Positions 1 through 8,501 of a stretch of 64,000 nucleotides of DNA are shown in pieces. The notes beneath the pieces are model-generated. The model was not told the origin of the DNA and ran no database searches. It worked only from the letters and a program-made list of their open reading frames with translations. The DNA comes from Actinomycetes bacterium. Lineage in GTDB: Bacteria; Actinomycetota; Actinomycetes; Actinomycetales; Microbacteriaceae. How positions within the stretch are numbered: position 1 is the first letter of the stretch; each line of letters starts with the position of its first letter. Location: positions 62,001 through 126,000 of the forward strand of contig JAKOTS010000032.1 in the NCBI GenBank assembly GCA_029777095.1, given 5' to 3'. The position numbers and the translations under genes are program-made.

Positions 1-1
1 C

Positions 2-760
2 GCGATGGTCGGCGACGACCCGGCGGGCGAGCAGATTCGGCGCTATCTCGCGCGCTATGGCGTCGAGCTCATCGACACGGTGGGGCCCCTCGGCACCTCC
101 CGTGCGGTCAGCACGCGCGATCACGGCGGCGAGCCGGTCTATGAGTTCAACGATGCGGCGCAGGCGCGGCGCATCCATTTCACCGATCGCGAGCGTGCGG
201 CGATTGCGGATGCCGCGGCCGTCGTGATCAGCTGCTTCCCGTTTGACGACCAGCCGCAAACGGCCGAACTTGCCGAGGCGCTCGCCGAATCGGCCGCGAT
301 CGTCGCGATCGACCCGAATCCGAGGGGTGGAATGCTGCATGATCGCGGCGAGTTCATCGCGGGCTTCGAGGCGCTCGCGCCCGACGCGGCGCTGCTGAAA
401 GTGGGCGACGACGATGCGGCGCTGCTTTATGGCACCTCGCTCGACGAGCTCCGCGAACGGCTCATCGCGCTCGGCACGCCCGTCGTCGTCGCCACGCGCG
501 GTGCCGATGGGGCCACGCTCGACGCCGAGGGACGCACGGTGTCGGCACCGATTTCGCGGCTACCCGGGCCAGTCATCGACACGATGGGCGCGGGCGACGC
601 CACGCTCTCTTCGCTCATTGCCGAGTTCGTCCAAACCGGCGCGCCGAGCACCCACGCGGGCTGGCAATCGGCCCTGGAACGGGCGATGGATATCGCGGCT
701 GCGACCTGCCGTACCGAGGGGGCTCTCCTGCAACAACCCGCCCGACGCGCCTCCTCATAG
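2..760 (+). CDS. PfkB-family carbohydrate kinase (fructokinase-like), 5' end cut by window
   Basis: This is the C-terminal 252 residues of a ribokinase/PfkB sugar kinase, a cytoplasmic enzyme that phosphorylates a sugar with ATP. The reading frame is open from the window edge, and the ATG at 5 lies inside the conserved start of the fold (VGDDPAG), so the true start and about 30-40 residues are missing. The family signature DTMGAGDA near residue 195 carries the catalytic Asp and the anion hole; PNPRGG and the nucleotide-binding VATRGADGA stretch are also typical. The substrate cannot be assigned, though fructose is the common one for this subgroup. The upstream context is not visible. Confidence 0.88.
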   Translation, partial: AMVGDDPAGEQIRRYLARYGVELIDTVGPLGTSRAVSTRDHGGEPVYEFNDAAQARRIHFTDRERAAIADAAAVVISCFPFDDQPQTAELAEALAESAAIVAIDPNPRGGMLHDRGEFIAGFEALAPDAALLKVGDDDAALLYGTSLDELRERLIALGTPVVVATRGADGATLDAEGRTVSAPISRLPGPVIDTMGAGDATLSSLIAEFVQTGAPSTHAGWQSALERAMDIAAATCRTEGALLQQPARRASS

Positions 761-845
761 CCTCGATTTCTGCGAGAGGCCCAACGCAGAGTACGATTAC
801 TAACTGCGCCTCCGGTCGTCTGCACAAGTCGGACGGGTGCGCCTT

Positions 846-927
846 GGCGAGTTACCCAAGCGGCCAAAGGGATCTGACTGTAAATCAGACTGCTCAGCAT
901 TCGGGGGTTCGAATCCCTCACTCGCCA
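846..927 (+). tRNA. tRNA-Tyr (GTA)
   Basis: This is a class II tRNA with a long variable arm. The acceptor arm GGCGAGT pairs with ACTCGCC, the anticodon loop CTGTAAA carries GTA at 880-882, and the T arm contains GGTTCGAATCC. The discriminator base is A at 927, and CCA is not fully encoded. A strong intrinsic terminator follows directly. Confidence 0.96.
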
Positions 928-933
928 CAAGAT

Positions 934-978
934 GAAAAAGCCCGAAGTTTCGCAGTCATTGCGGCTTCGGGCTTTTTC
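934..978 (+). terminator. Intrinsic terminator after tRNA-Tyr
   Basis: GAAAAAGCCCGAAG (934-947) pairs with CTTCGGGCTTTTTC (965-978). The resulting GC-rich stem ends in a T-run on the plus strand and an A-run on the other, so it could act in both directions. Confidence 0.85.
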
Positions 979-1037
979 GTTTCGTGGCATCCCCACACCG
1001 CGCCCGCGCGGCGCACTCAACTGAAGGAGCACGCACC

Positions 1038-1466
1038 ATGTCGCACACTTCCGCTTCGATTCTGCCCACCTCGCGGCCGCGGCTCGTGGTCGCTCTTGTC
1101 GCCCTGATGGCGGTGTTCGTGCTGCTTGCTTCAGGATGCTCCGCCGCGGGCTCTGACAACAGCGACGCCGCGACGGGCGAGGTTACGAAGGTGACCGTGG
1201 GCGTCAACGGCATGCTGTACGACACGGACGTGATCGAGGTGCCGTACGGCAACCGCCTCGAAGTGACCTTTGAGAACACGGCGCCCGAGGTGCACGACAT
1301 TCGCTTCGGCAACGGTGCGCGCTCGGAGCGCCTGACGTCGGGCCGCAGCGAGGTTATCGACGTGGGCGTCATCACCGAAGACATGGCGGGTTGGTGCACG
1401 ATCGCTGGCCACCGTCAGCAGGGCATGGAGCTCAAAGTCGTCGTCACCGGGGCGCCGAAGAAGTAG
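1038..1466 (+). CDS. Cupredoxin-domain lipoprotein
   Basis: A 142-aa exported copper protein. The ATG at 1038 is preceded by AAGGAG (1024-1029). A hydrophobic signal peptide ends in the lipobox LLASGC, so the mature protein should be lipid-anchored outside the membrane. The C-terminal 95 residues form a plastocyanin-like fold. The type 1 copper ligands are visible: His in EVHDI, then Cys, His and Met spaced as C-x4-H-x4-M in the last third. Such proteins shuttle electrons or bind copper; the redox partner is unknown. It stands alone between the tRNA-Tyr terminator and an unrelated membrane protein. Confidence 0.85.
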   Translation: MSHTSASILPTSRPRLVVALVALMAVFVLLASGCSAAGSDNSDAATGEVTKVTVGVNGMLYDTDVIEVPYGNRLEVTFENTAPEVHDIRFGNGARSERLTSGRSEVIDVGVITEDMAGWCTIAGHRQQGMELKVVVTGAPKK

Positions 1467-1467
1467 C

Positions 1468-1490
1468 GTCCCGGAGCGAGCGGGACTCTT
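1468..1490 (+). terminator. Possible weak terminator after cupredoxin gene
   Basis: GTCCCG and CGGGAC form a 6-bp hairpin directly after the stop codon, followed by TCTT. The T-run is short, so this is only a candidate. Confidence 0.35.
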
Positions 1491-1623
1491 CCTACACACG
1501 GTCGTAGAACCTGCCCAATGCTCGTGAAACGCGTGGGGCAGTTCAGGGCGGGGCCCGTTCGTGTCAGGATAAAAAGCGTCGAATCAACCAAACGACCGAC
1601 CGCACCGAATTGAGAGGACAACC

Positions 1624-2748
1624 ATGTCCAACCCCCAAGGCCCGGTTCCCGGCGCCGCCCCGGCGTCCAACAAGGTGCAACTGCGCATCATTGCCATCCG
1701 CGTGGCCATCGGTTCGCTCATCGCCGCGGCAGTGTTGTGCGCCATCGCCGTGCTCGTCGGGGGGCAGAACGGCATCATCACGCGCGCGCTGCTCACGATC
1801 GCCCTCTTCGCCGCGTTCGCGGGAGTCGCGCTGTATGACGCGCGCGCCGCCGACCGCCGGCCGCAGTGGTACTCGCTGGCGAGCATGATCTCGTGGGTGT
1901 TCCTCCTCATCGCCGGTGCAGTCAAAATTTGGATGCCGTGGCACTCCGCATTCGGCCTCACACAGTCGTCCTCCTCGTGGAGCGATAACGTCGGCACGCG
2001 CATTGCCGAGCTGATTGGTATCGCCATCGTGGTCCGCCTCGCGTTGCTGCACACACGAATCTTCCTCCGCGCACACGAGCGCTACGTCACGACCTTTACG
2101 CGTGCGATTGCCGCGACCACCACCGCCCTGGTCTGGGCCCTGGCCGTGATGATCGTGCTGCCGCTACTGCTCTCGCAGGTCTCCTTCAGCGACTTCTACT
2201 GGCGCTCGGTCGTCGCGGTCACGATTCTCGCGGCGCTCGGCTCGGCGCTGATTCCGCTGATGAACGCGATCAACGTGCCCCGCAAGACGCACCCGCCGGT
2301 GGCTCCGGTCTACTACGACCCGCAGCACCAACAGCAGGGCTACGGGCAGCAGTACGCACCCCAGCAGTACGCGCCTCAGCAATACCCCGCAGAGCCGTAC
2401 GCGGCGCAGCAGTATGCACCGCAGGAGATCGCGGCGCCGGTACAGCAGTTCGCCGCGCCCCAGCCGACCTGGCCGACGTATGTCGACGGTGTGACCCCGC
2501 TCCCGGTGTTGCCCGACGGTTCGCCTGACTACAACGCGTACTACACGGGCTACCCGACCTACCCGGCGCCGACCGGTGCGCCGATGGTCGAGCAGCCGGT
2601 GGCGCCCGCGGTCCACGTCGCGCCGCCTGAGCCTGCGGCACCGACCGCAGCACCGGTGGCGCCCGCGCCGACCGTGGCACCTGCGACTCCTGCCGCGCCC
2701 GTCGCACCGCCTGCACCCCAGGCGCCGCCCGTCGCACCTCCCGTCTAA
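1624..2748 (+). CDS. Six-helix membrane protein with Gln/Tyr/Pro-rich cytoplasmic tail, function unknown
   Basis: A 374-aa protein that I do not recognise. Residues about 20-214 contain six hydrophobic segments (roughly 26-46, 53-71, 85-102, 128-146, 161-184 and 194-214). From residue 215 the chain becomes low-complexity. First comes a block of repeated QQYAP-type units (about 230-265), then a long Pro/Ala/Val stretch to the end. The ATG has GAGAGGA upstream at 1611-1617. The tail resembles disordered segments seen in many actinobacterial membrane proteins. The gene lies in the same direction as the phosphatase that follows 37 bp later, so the two may share a transcript. Confidence 0.8.
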   Translation: MSNPQGPVPGAAPASNKVQLRIIAIRVAIGSLIAAAVLCAIAVLVGGQNGIITRALLTIALFAAFAGVALYDARAADRRPQWYSLASMISWVFLLIAGAVKIWMPWHSAFGLTQSSSSWSDNVGTRIAELIGIAIVVRLALLHTRIFLRAHERYVTTFTRAIAATTTALVWALAVMIVLPLLLSQVSFSDFYWRSVVAVTILAALGSALIPLMNAINVPRKTHPPVAPVYYDPQHQQQGYGQQYAPQQYAPQQYPAEPYAAQQYAPQEIAAPVQQFAAPQPTWPTYVDGVTPLPVLPDGSPDYNAYYTGYPTYPAPTGAPMVEQPVAPAVHVAPPEPAAPTAAPVAPAPTVAPATPAAPVAPPAPQAPPVAPPV

Positions 2749-2785
2749 GGGGGTGCGGCGCCGGCCGCGCGGGTATCGTCGAGAT

Positions 2786-3595
2786 ATGACCGCTGAACGA
2801 GACCTGACCGAGTTGGCGGCATCCATTGCTGTGCGCGCCGGTGAATTGGCGCGCACCCGCCGCACCGAAGGCGTGCAGATCGCCGCCACAAAGTCGGTGG
2901 TCGCCGACATCGTGACCCACGCCGACCGCGAGGTCGAGCTGCTGATTCGGGGGCTGCTGGCCGACGCACGCCCGAATGACGGTTTTCTTGGCGAAGAGTC
3001 GGGCGCAGAAAAGGGCACCTCGGGGGTGACCTGGGTCGTCGACCCGATCGATGGCACCGTCAACTACGCCTACGGGATTCCCGCCTACGCAGTGAGCATT
3101 GCGGCCGTCGAGGGTGAGCCCGATCCGCAGACGTGGGCCGGGCTGGGAGCCGCGGTCTTCAACCCGGCAGTCGGCGAGTTGTTCACCGCGACGCGCGGCG
3201 GTGGCGCATGGCTTGGTGAAGAACGGCTGCGGGTGAACGACGAGCCCTCGCCCGCTGGCCTGCTGGTTGCAACCGGCTTCGGCTACGACCCGGCCGTGCA
3301 CGCCGCGCAGTTCGCAATGCTGGCGCGAGTCATGCCGATCGCCCGAGACATTCGGCGCATCGGTGCGGCATCGCTCGACCTCGCCTACGTCGCGGCGGGC
3401 CGGCTCGACGCATACTTCGAGCGCGGGCTGTGGCCGTGGGACCACGCGGCGGGCGCGCTCTTGGTGAGCGAGGCGGGCGGCCGAGTTGGCGGCTTCGCGG
3501 GGGCTGCGGCAAGCCGAGAGTTGACGGTGGCGGCGGCACCCGCGGTGTTCGACCAACTGCTCGAACGCATCGCTGCTGGCGAGCCGTTTCCGTGA
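2786..3595 (+). CDS. Inositol monophosphatase family protein
   Basis: A 269-aa Mg2+-dependent phosphatase of the IMPase/FBPase superfamily. The two metal-binding motifs are intact: GEES near residue 70 and WVVDPIDGT near 85. The C-terminal signature WPWDHAAG, near residue 215, is present too. Members hydrolyse myo-inositol-1-phosphate, histidinol phosphate, fructose-1,6-bisphosphate or PAP, and the sequence alone does not choose between these. The ATG at 2786 fits the family N-terminus (MTAERDLTELA); longer in-frame starts would read through the upstream gene's tail. No good Shine-Dalgarno is visible, so the start could be weakly translated or leaderless. Confidence 0.9.
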   Translation: MTAERDLTELAASIAVRAGELARTRRTEGVQIAATKSVVADIVTHADREVELLIRGLLADARPNDGFLGEESGAEKGTSGVTWVVDPIDGTVNYAYGIPAYAVSIAAVEGEPDPQTWAGLGAAVFNPAVGELFTATRGGGAWLGEERLRVNDEPSPAGLLVATGFGYDPAVHAAQFAMLARVMPIARDIRRIGAASLDLAYVAAGRLDAYFERGLWPWDHAAGALLVSEAGGRVGGFAGAAASRELTVAAAPAVFDQLLERIAAGEPFP

Positions 3596-3747
3596 GAGAT
3601 CTCACATTCCAGGGCGTGTACATGGTATTCCCAGGGCGATATCGCTAAAGTTTATCTATTCGTAATCATGTTTCTGTCCCTGCAGATCCGTGGTCGTAAG
3701 CCCGATTGACCCGTTGCTCCACTGCGACCAGACAGAGAGTTCGCTCG
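3596..3747 (+). other. AT-richer leader before the M23 peptidase gene
   Basis: This 150-bp stretch is clearly less GC-rich than its surroundings and includes CTAAAGTTTATC around 3650-3661. It probably holds the promoter and 5' leader of the peptidase gene. In actinobacteria, leaders of cell-wall hydrolase genes often carry c-di-AMP riboswitches, but I could not match the conserved core here. Confidence 0.3.
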
Positions 3748-4986
3748 TTGCCCTTTGACACACCGCTGGCTGATGCTGTGCCCTCGCGCCGCTCAAGCCG
3801 AACGTCCGGTGTGTTGGTGACCCCTCTCGAAGCTGCTCCCGAGGCCACGACATTGACGCGTCGCGAGCTTCGCGAACAGCTTGCCGCGCAGGTCGCGGCA
3901 GCCGATGCCGCCCTCGTTGCAGCGGCAGTTGTTGTTGGGGCAGTCGCACCCGCCTCTGCAGTCGCGCCAGTGGCAATTGCGCCAGAGGCAATCGCACCCG
4001 CGGCAGTTGTGCCCGCCGCGCCGGTTGCACCGACGCCGATCGTGACCGATGCTGCGCAGGCGACGGCGCTTCCCGCGAGTGAGGCCGCGGCATCCACCGG
4101 CCCTGTTGTCGACTTCGACACCGCGGCTCGACTCTTTTCTTTCACCGGCGAAACCGCCATCCCCGTGATGGCGCCGCGCCGGCCGGCCGCACCCGCATTC
4201 GTGCGTGCTGAGGCCACGGCCACGGCCTCGACGCGTCCGTCGGGCCCGAAGGTCCGTCGCGCGGCACGTCGCTGGGCAACCACGGCGTTCTCCGCGGGCG
4301 TCATGACCGTCATTGGCCTCATGGCTGTGTCTGTCACGGTTCCGGCTGAGGCGCTTGCAGCCGCGAGCGATTCGATCGCGGTCACGGCGATGGCACCGGC
4401 CTCGGCGCCGAAGGTCATCAAGCTAGACGAAATTCAGGCCTTTGTTGCACCCGCCGAGGGTGAGGTTGTGCAGCTCGATCGTGAGCAGAACTACGCGCTC
4501 ACCACGTTCGAGCAGATCGCTCGCGAATCCGGCATCCAGATGTCGTCGAACTTTGTGAACGACGCAAACTCCGAGATCCAGTGGCCTTTCGCCGTGGGTG
4601 TGGGCATGAGCTACGGGTACGGCACGCGTTCGGGCCGGATGCACGATGGCATCGACTTCACGCCCGGGCCTGGCGCGCAGATTCAGGCGGTTGCCCCCGG
4701 TGTCGTTCGCGTCGCGACAGAGTCGGGTGGCGGCTACGGTGTGCACGTTTACGTTGATCACGTGATCGATGGGCAACGGATCTCGAGCCACTACGCGCAC
4801 ATGCAGTACGGCTCGTTGCAGGTTGTCGAAGGCCAGCAGGTCGTGGCCGGCGACCCGATCGGCAAGGTCGGAAACACGGGCCGTTCGTTCGGTGCGCACC
4901 TGCACTTCGAGCTCCGCGTCAACGGTGAAGAGGCGATTGATCCGCTGCCGTGGCTACAAAAACACGCGGGAGGATGGCAGGGCTAG
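3748..4986 (+). CDS. M23 family metallopeptidase, membrane-anchored
   Basis: A predicted cell-wall endopeptidase of 412 aa from the TTG at 3748, which has GAGAG upstream. A TTG at 3706 would add 14 residues. The first 90 residues or so end in an Ala/Pro/Val-rich repeat built on PVA-I-APEA units. A single hydrophobic segment (AFSAGVMTVIGLMAVSV, near residue 190) acts as a signal or anchor, putting the C-terminus outside. The last 140 residues are the LytM/M23 domain. Its zinc ligands are in MHDGID (His, Asp) and HLHFE (His), with the SSHYAHM segment between them. It should cut peptidoglycan cross-bridges during growth or division. Confidence 0.88.
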   Translation: MPFDTPLADAVPSRRSSRTSGVLVTPLEAAPEATTLTRRELREQLAAQVAAADAALVAAAVVVGAVAPASAVAPVAIAPEAIAPAAVVPAAPVAPTPIVTDAAQATALPASEAAASTGPVVDFDTAARLFSFTGETAIPVMAPRRPAAPAFVRAEATATASTRPSGPKVRRAARRWATTAFSAGVMTVIGLMAVSVTVPAEALAAASDSIAVTAMAPASAPKVIKLDEIQAFVAPAEGEVVQLDREQNYALTTFEQIARESGIQMSSNFVNDANSEIQWPFAVGVGMSYGYGTRSGRMHDGIDFTPGPGAQIQAVAPGVVRVATESGGGYGVHVYVDHVIDGQRISSHYAHMQYGSLQVVEGQQVVAGDPIGKVGNTGRSFGAHLHFELRVNGEEAIDPLPWLQKHAGGWQG

Positions 4987-5059
4987 CGCCCGATTCGTTC
5001 TCAGGCGCGAGTCAATGGTATTCTCGTCTAGTTGTCTGGAGCCAGGTGCTCCAAACTTC

Positions 5060-5131
<72 letters not shown>

Positions 5132-5167
5132 CGTAGCATCCAAATCATTTTGAGGCGGATGCCTCGT

Positions 5168-5241
5168 GGCAGGGTAGCTCAGCTGGTTAGAGCGCACGAC
5201 TCATAATCGTGAGGTCGCGGGTTCAAGCCCCGCTCCTGCTA
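5168..5241 (+). tRNA. tRNA-Met (CAT), elongator type
   Basis: The acceptor arm GGCAGGG pairs with TCCTGCT, with G-U pairs at both ends, and the D arm is GCTCAGCTGGTTAGAGC. The anticodon stem CACGA/TCGTG encloses CTCATAA, with CAT at 5202-5204. The T arm contains GGTTCAAGCCC. The first base pair and the absence of the initiator-type GGG/CCC anticodon stem point to elongator Met. A CAT anticodon could also be lysidine-modified tRNA-Ile, but the body fits Met. Confidence 0.93.
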
Positions 5242-5247
5242 CAGATG

Positions 5248-5277
5248 AAAACCCCCGGAATCCGGGGGTTTTTTCGT
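5248..5277 (+). terminator. Intrinsic terminator after tRNA-Thr/tRNA-Met
   Basis: AAAACCCCCGGA and TCCGGGGGTTTT form a GC-rich stem followed by a run of T. It ends the tRNA transcript and may also serve the convergent channel gene. Confidence 0.88.
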
Positions 5278-5313
5278 TCCTCGGACTGACATTCTGCGGA
5301 GGTGGGCAGCGGG

Positions 5314-6051
5314 TCAACTGGATTGTGCCCTCTCGGTCGGTCGTCCAGTGACCGGTTCATGGTGCGAATCTCGGTGTTCGTGTTCGTGTTCGTGTTCTCG
5401 TGCGGTCGACATCCGCTCGTTGACGTACGACACGAACGTTGCCGTCGCCGCGCCAACGATCGCGATTCCGCCGACCATGAGAATGACGGCGAGGATCCGG
5501 CCCGTCACGGTGACCGGGTAATAGTCGCCATAACCGACCGTGGCCATAGTCACGCACGCCCACCACACGGAATCGCCGAAACTGGTGATCAGCGCACCCT
5601 CCGCATCGCGCTCGACGGCGTACTCGGCCAACGAGATCACGTAGATGAACATCACCACGAACGCACCCGCGATGATGAGTACCCGCCGGCGCAACGCCGC
5701 ACCCGAATTCGCACGAAGGAATGGCATTCGGGCCAGACCTTTCAGCAGGCGGAACGGACGCGCGATTGGCACAAGAACGGAAAGCAAGTCGATCTTGCTG
5801 TGCGCGACAAAGTACAGCTTGTCGACGCTGAGAAGAATGCGAACCACGTAGTCGACGAGGAACGCCAGCCACACCAGACCCAAGACCAGCCCGATGGCCA
5901 GGAGCCCTCCCGGTGTGAGCTCGCTATCGAGGATGCCCCAGGAGTAGGCCACCAGGAACAGGACCGATGCGGCAATCAACGGCCACGTCGTCATCGCCTC
6001 CCAACGCTCCCTCGCGATCTCCGTCCTTCTCGCCACAACCTCACCAGGCAT
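5314..6051 (-). CDS. Ion transport family potassium channel
   Basis: A 245-aa, six-helix-type channel protein in the plasma membrane. The pore loop with selectivity filter TVGYGD lies near residue 180, between the last two hydrophobic segments. The first half contains four hydrophobic stretches and a weakly basic S4-like segment (IARPFRLLKGLARM). The C-terminus is short and cytoplasmic and carries an alternating Glu/His run (EHEHEHEH) followed by DSHHE. I chose the ATG at 6051, because AGGAG lies 5 bases upstream of it; a GTG two codons earlier overlaps that ribosome-binding site. There is no RCK domain. Expected role: potassium conductance and membrane-potential control. Confidence 0.87.
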   Translation of the reverse strand: MPGEVVARRTEIARERWEAMTTWPLIAASVLFLVAYSWGILDSELTPGGLLAIGLVLGLVWLAFLVDYVVRILLSVDKLYFVAHSKIDLLSVLVPIARPFRLLKGLARMPFLRANSGAALRRRVLIIAGAFVVMFIYVISLAEYAVERDAEGALITSFGDSVWWACVTMATVGYGDYYPVTVTGRILAVILMVGGIAIVGAATATFVSYVNERMSTAREHEHEHEHRDSHHEPVTGRPTERAQSS

Positions 6052-6182
6052 CAGCACTCCTCATAGGTTCTCTGATCGCATTCGTTCGGGCGAGAGAAGG
6101 CCCGGGCGGCTTCGTTCGGGTCGCACCAGGCTTGAGTCGCCATCGGAATTCGGGGGTGTTTCGTTGCTAACCGTCGCCCAGC

Positions 6183-7094
6183 CTACGCGGCGGGTCCCGA
6201 AACCCGCGGCGCCCGCGGCCGCCGAATGCTCTCCACCGCCAGCAGGAGAAGCGCAACGGCGATCGCGAGGTACGTCGGGAGCTCCTCCGGTGAGGTCGGT
6301 TCTGCCAGCACGAAGGCGGCGGCGGCCGCGAGCAGGATCGGCTCGAGGTAGCTGAGCAGGCCGAAGACGCTGAGCGGCAACAGCTGGCTCGAGCCGATGT
6401 ACAGCAGCAGGGCGACGCCGCCGAGCACGCCGAAGCCGACCAGGCTCAGGGCTGATCCCGGGTCGCGAAGTGTCTGCAACGTGGGGTCGTCGAGCAGGAG
6501 CAGCGCGACGGCAACCGGGAGGCAAAGCATGAGTTCTGCGGTCAGGCCCGCGCTGCCGCCGATCTTCACCATGCGGCGAAGCGCGAAATAGACGGGGTAG
6601 CCGAGCGCGACGACGAGCGTCTCCCACGAGAGTCCGCCGAACTGCCAAATTTGGTAGGCCACGGCGACGCCCGCCATGCTCACCGCGGCGATCCGCCATG
6701 GGCCGAGGCGTTCCTTGAACAGAATGCGACCGGTCAGCGCGAGCACGATCGGCAGAACGAAGTAGCCGAGCGCGACCGGGAGGCCTTGGCCCTGCCCGGG
6801 GGCCCAGGTGAACAGCCACTGCTGCACGCCAAGCAGTGCTGCGGTGAGCACAAGGGCAAGCCCGAGCAGCGGGCGCGCGGCGATGCGTTTGGCAAGCGTT
6901 CGCATGCCCGACCAGCGTCGCGTCACCGACAAGAAGACGATGAGCGTCGCGACCGTGACCAGGGTGCGCCATCCGAAGAACTCGTTGCCGGTGAAATCAA
7001 GCGTCGCCGAGAGCACGAAGACGACGGCGAACAACAGGGAAGCGCCGACGGATGCCGCAACGCCGAGCTTCGCTCGTGCCTCGTTCTGGATCAC
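6183..7094 (-). CDS. EamA/DMT-family transporter, RarD-like
   Basis: A 303-aa permease of the drug/metabolite transporter superfamily with about ten hydrophobic segments arranged as two repeats. Features typical of the RarD branch are the WRTLVTV region after the first helix, the QQWLFTWAP segment and the repeat-two LSYLEPILL motif. Substrates of this branch are usually unknown. I start at the GTG at 7094; another GTG at 7130 would add 12 residues, and upstream open frame is not supported. It is transcribed away from the MFS gene at 7247, so the roughly 150 bp between them must hold both promoters. Confidence 0.82.
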   Translation of the reverse strand: MIQNEARAKLGVAASVGASLLFAVVFVLSATLDFTGNEFFGWRTLVTVATLIVFLSVTRRWSGMRTLAKRIAARPLLGLALVLTAALLGVQQWLFTWAPGQGQGLPVALGYFVLPIVLALTGRILFKERLGPWRIAAVSMAGVAVAYQIWQFGGLSWETLVVALGYPVYFALRRMVKIGGSAGLTAELMLCLPVAVALLLLDDPTLQTLRDPGSALSLVGFGVLGGVALLLYIGSSQLLPLSVFGLLSYLEPILLAAAAAFVLAEPTSPEELPTYLAIAVALLLLAVESIRRPRAPRVSGPAA

Positions 7095-7246
7095 CGGTAT
7101 TGCCCTGTCTGGGCGCTCCCGCCCGTTCACCAACTCCAAGGATACGTTCGGCCGGCCCGCTGAGAGGCCCCGGCATTCGCGGCGACAGCCTTCGCTCTGG
7201 CCGTAGGCGGCGCGGGCGCTGATGTGCGCGGGGATAAGCTCGCGGT

Positions 7247-8446
7247 GTGAGTTTGGGGCGAGGGTTTGGTGTGCTCTGGAGCGCAAACTCCCTGTCGAAC
7301 CTTTCGGACGGACTCGCATTCGTTTCGATGCCGCTCCTCGCCGCGTCGATGACCGATGACCCGCGAATGATCGCAGGTCTCGCCGTGATGTACTCAATCG
7401 TCCGGCTGACCGTCGTGTTGCCGATCGGGGTGTGGGTCGACCGAGTTGACCGGCGCTCGCTGCTTGTTGCCGCCAATCTCCTGCGAGGCGCCGCGCTGCT
7501 CGCGTTCGCATTCACCATCCAATTCGGGTTCGCGTCGCTGCTGATGCTCTACGTGGTGATGGCGCTCGTGGGGGTGTTTGAAAGCCTCGCGGACAATGCC
7601 GCGGTGGCGATTTTGCCCTCACTCGTCAGGCGCGAGCGTCTCGACAAGGCCAACGGCCGTATCGCGGCAGTGCAGCTCATCGCCGATGAATTCGTCGGGC
7701 CGCCGCTTGGCGGATTCTTGTTCGCGCTTGCGGCCGCGGCGCCGATGCTCGCGATGGGCAGCCTTTGGGGGCTTGCGGGGCTGTTCGCGCTCGCATTGCC
7801 GCGCCGAACGGCCGATGCTGGCCCGCGTCCTCCGCGACGTTCGGTGTACGCCGAAGCGCGGGATGGCGTGCGATGGCTCGTGCGGCATCGGATCGTCGGG
7901 AGTCTGGCCCTGATCGGGGCGTTGGCCAGTGTTGGCTACATGCTGCCGTTCTCGATCCTCGTGCTCGTCGCTGAACAAAACCTTGGGCTCGATGGGGGAG
8001 GGTACGGGGTGCTGCTCGCGTTCTCCGCACTCGGCGGACTGCTCGGTTCGTTCATCGCCCCGCGCCTCCGCGATGCAGTGGGGTATCGATGGACGATCGT
8101 TGCGAGCCTTGCCCTTGGCGCGATGACGCTCGCGGGCCTGGCGTTCACCTCAGATGCGGTGGTAGCCGGCATCCTGCTCGCGCTCTATATCTTGCACGCC
8201 GTCGTCTGGAACATCTGCGCGGCCTCGCTCCGGCAACGTCTCGTGCCCGACAACTTGCTCGGGCGCGTCGGTGCGGCAGGTCGCGTGTGTGGGCTGCTCG
8301 GGCTCGCTGTCGGGGCCGCGCTCGGCGGCCTCCTTGCCACGGTCAATGTCTCACTTGCCGTGGCGGCGGGTGCCGCGGTGTTCGCGGCGTGCACGTTGGT
8401 CGCCGTCTTTGCGCTTCGGCGCGGGATCGAATTCTCCGCCGATTGA
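7247..8446 (+). CDS. MFS transporter (MFS_3/enterobactin-exporter-like)
   Basis: A 399-aa, 12-helix major facilitator. The N-terminus (FGVLWSANSLSNLSDGLAFV) and the motif A-like loop VDRVDRRSLL between helices 2 and 3 match the branch that includes EntS and many uncharacterised antibiotic-efflux relatives. A later segment (GGLLGSFIAPRL) also fits. Start is a GTG at 7247 with no clear ribosome-binding site. No regulator is adjacent: the next gene is a TetR gene on the other strand that faces a different operon. The substrate cannot be predicted. Confidence 0.83.
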   Translation: MSLGRGFGVLWSANSLSNLSDGLAFVSMPLLAASMTDDPRMIAGLAVMYSIVRLTVVLPIGVWVDRVDRRSLLVAANLLRGAALLAFAFTIQFGFASLLMLYVVMALVGVFESLADNAAVAILPSLVRRERLDKANGRIAAVQLIADEFVGPPLGGFLFALAAAAPMLAMGSLWGLAGLFALALPRRTADAGPRPPRRSVYAEARDGVRWLVRHRIVGSLALIGALASVGYMLPFSILVLVAEQNLGLDGGGYGVLLAFSALGGLLGSFIAPRLRDAVGYRWTIVASLALGAMTLAGLAFTSDAVVAGILLALYILHAVVWNICAASLRQRLVPDNLLGRVGAAGRVCGLLGLAVGAALGGLLATVNVSLAVAAGAAVFAACTLVAVFALRRGIEFSAD

Positions 8447-8501
8447 CGTGACCCGGCGTTCCGCGGTGTTCCGACCGTTCCCGGCGTTCGCCAGGGCCCG
8501 G

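Noticed and set aside
3596..3747. c-di-AMP (ydaO-type) riboswitch before the M23 peptidase
   Set aside because: The context is suggestive, but the conserved core sequences could not be found by eye. A covariance search would decide.
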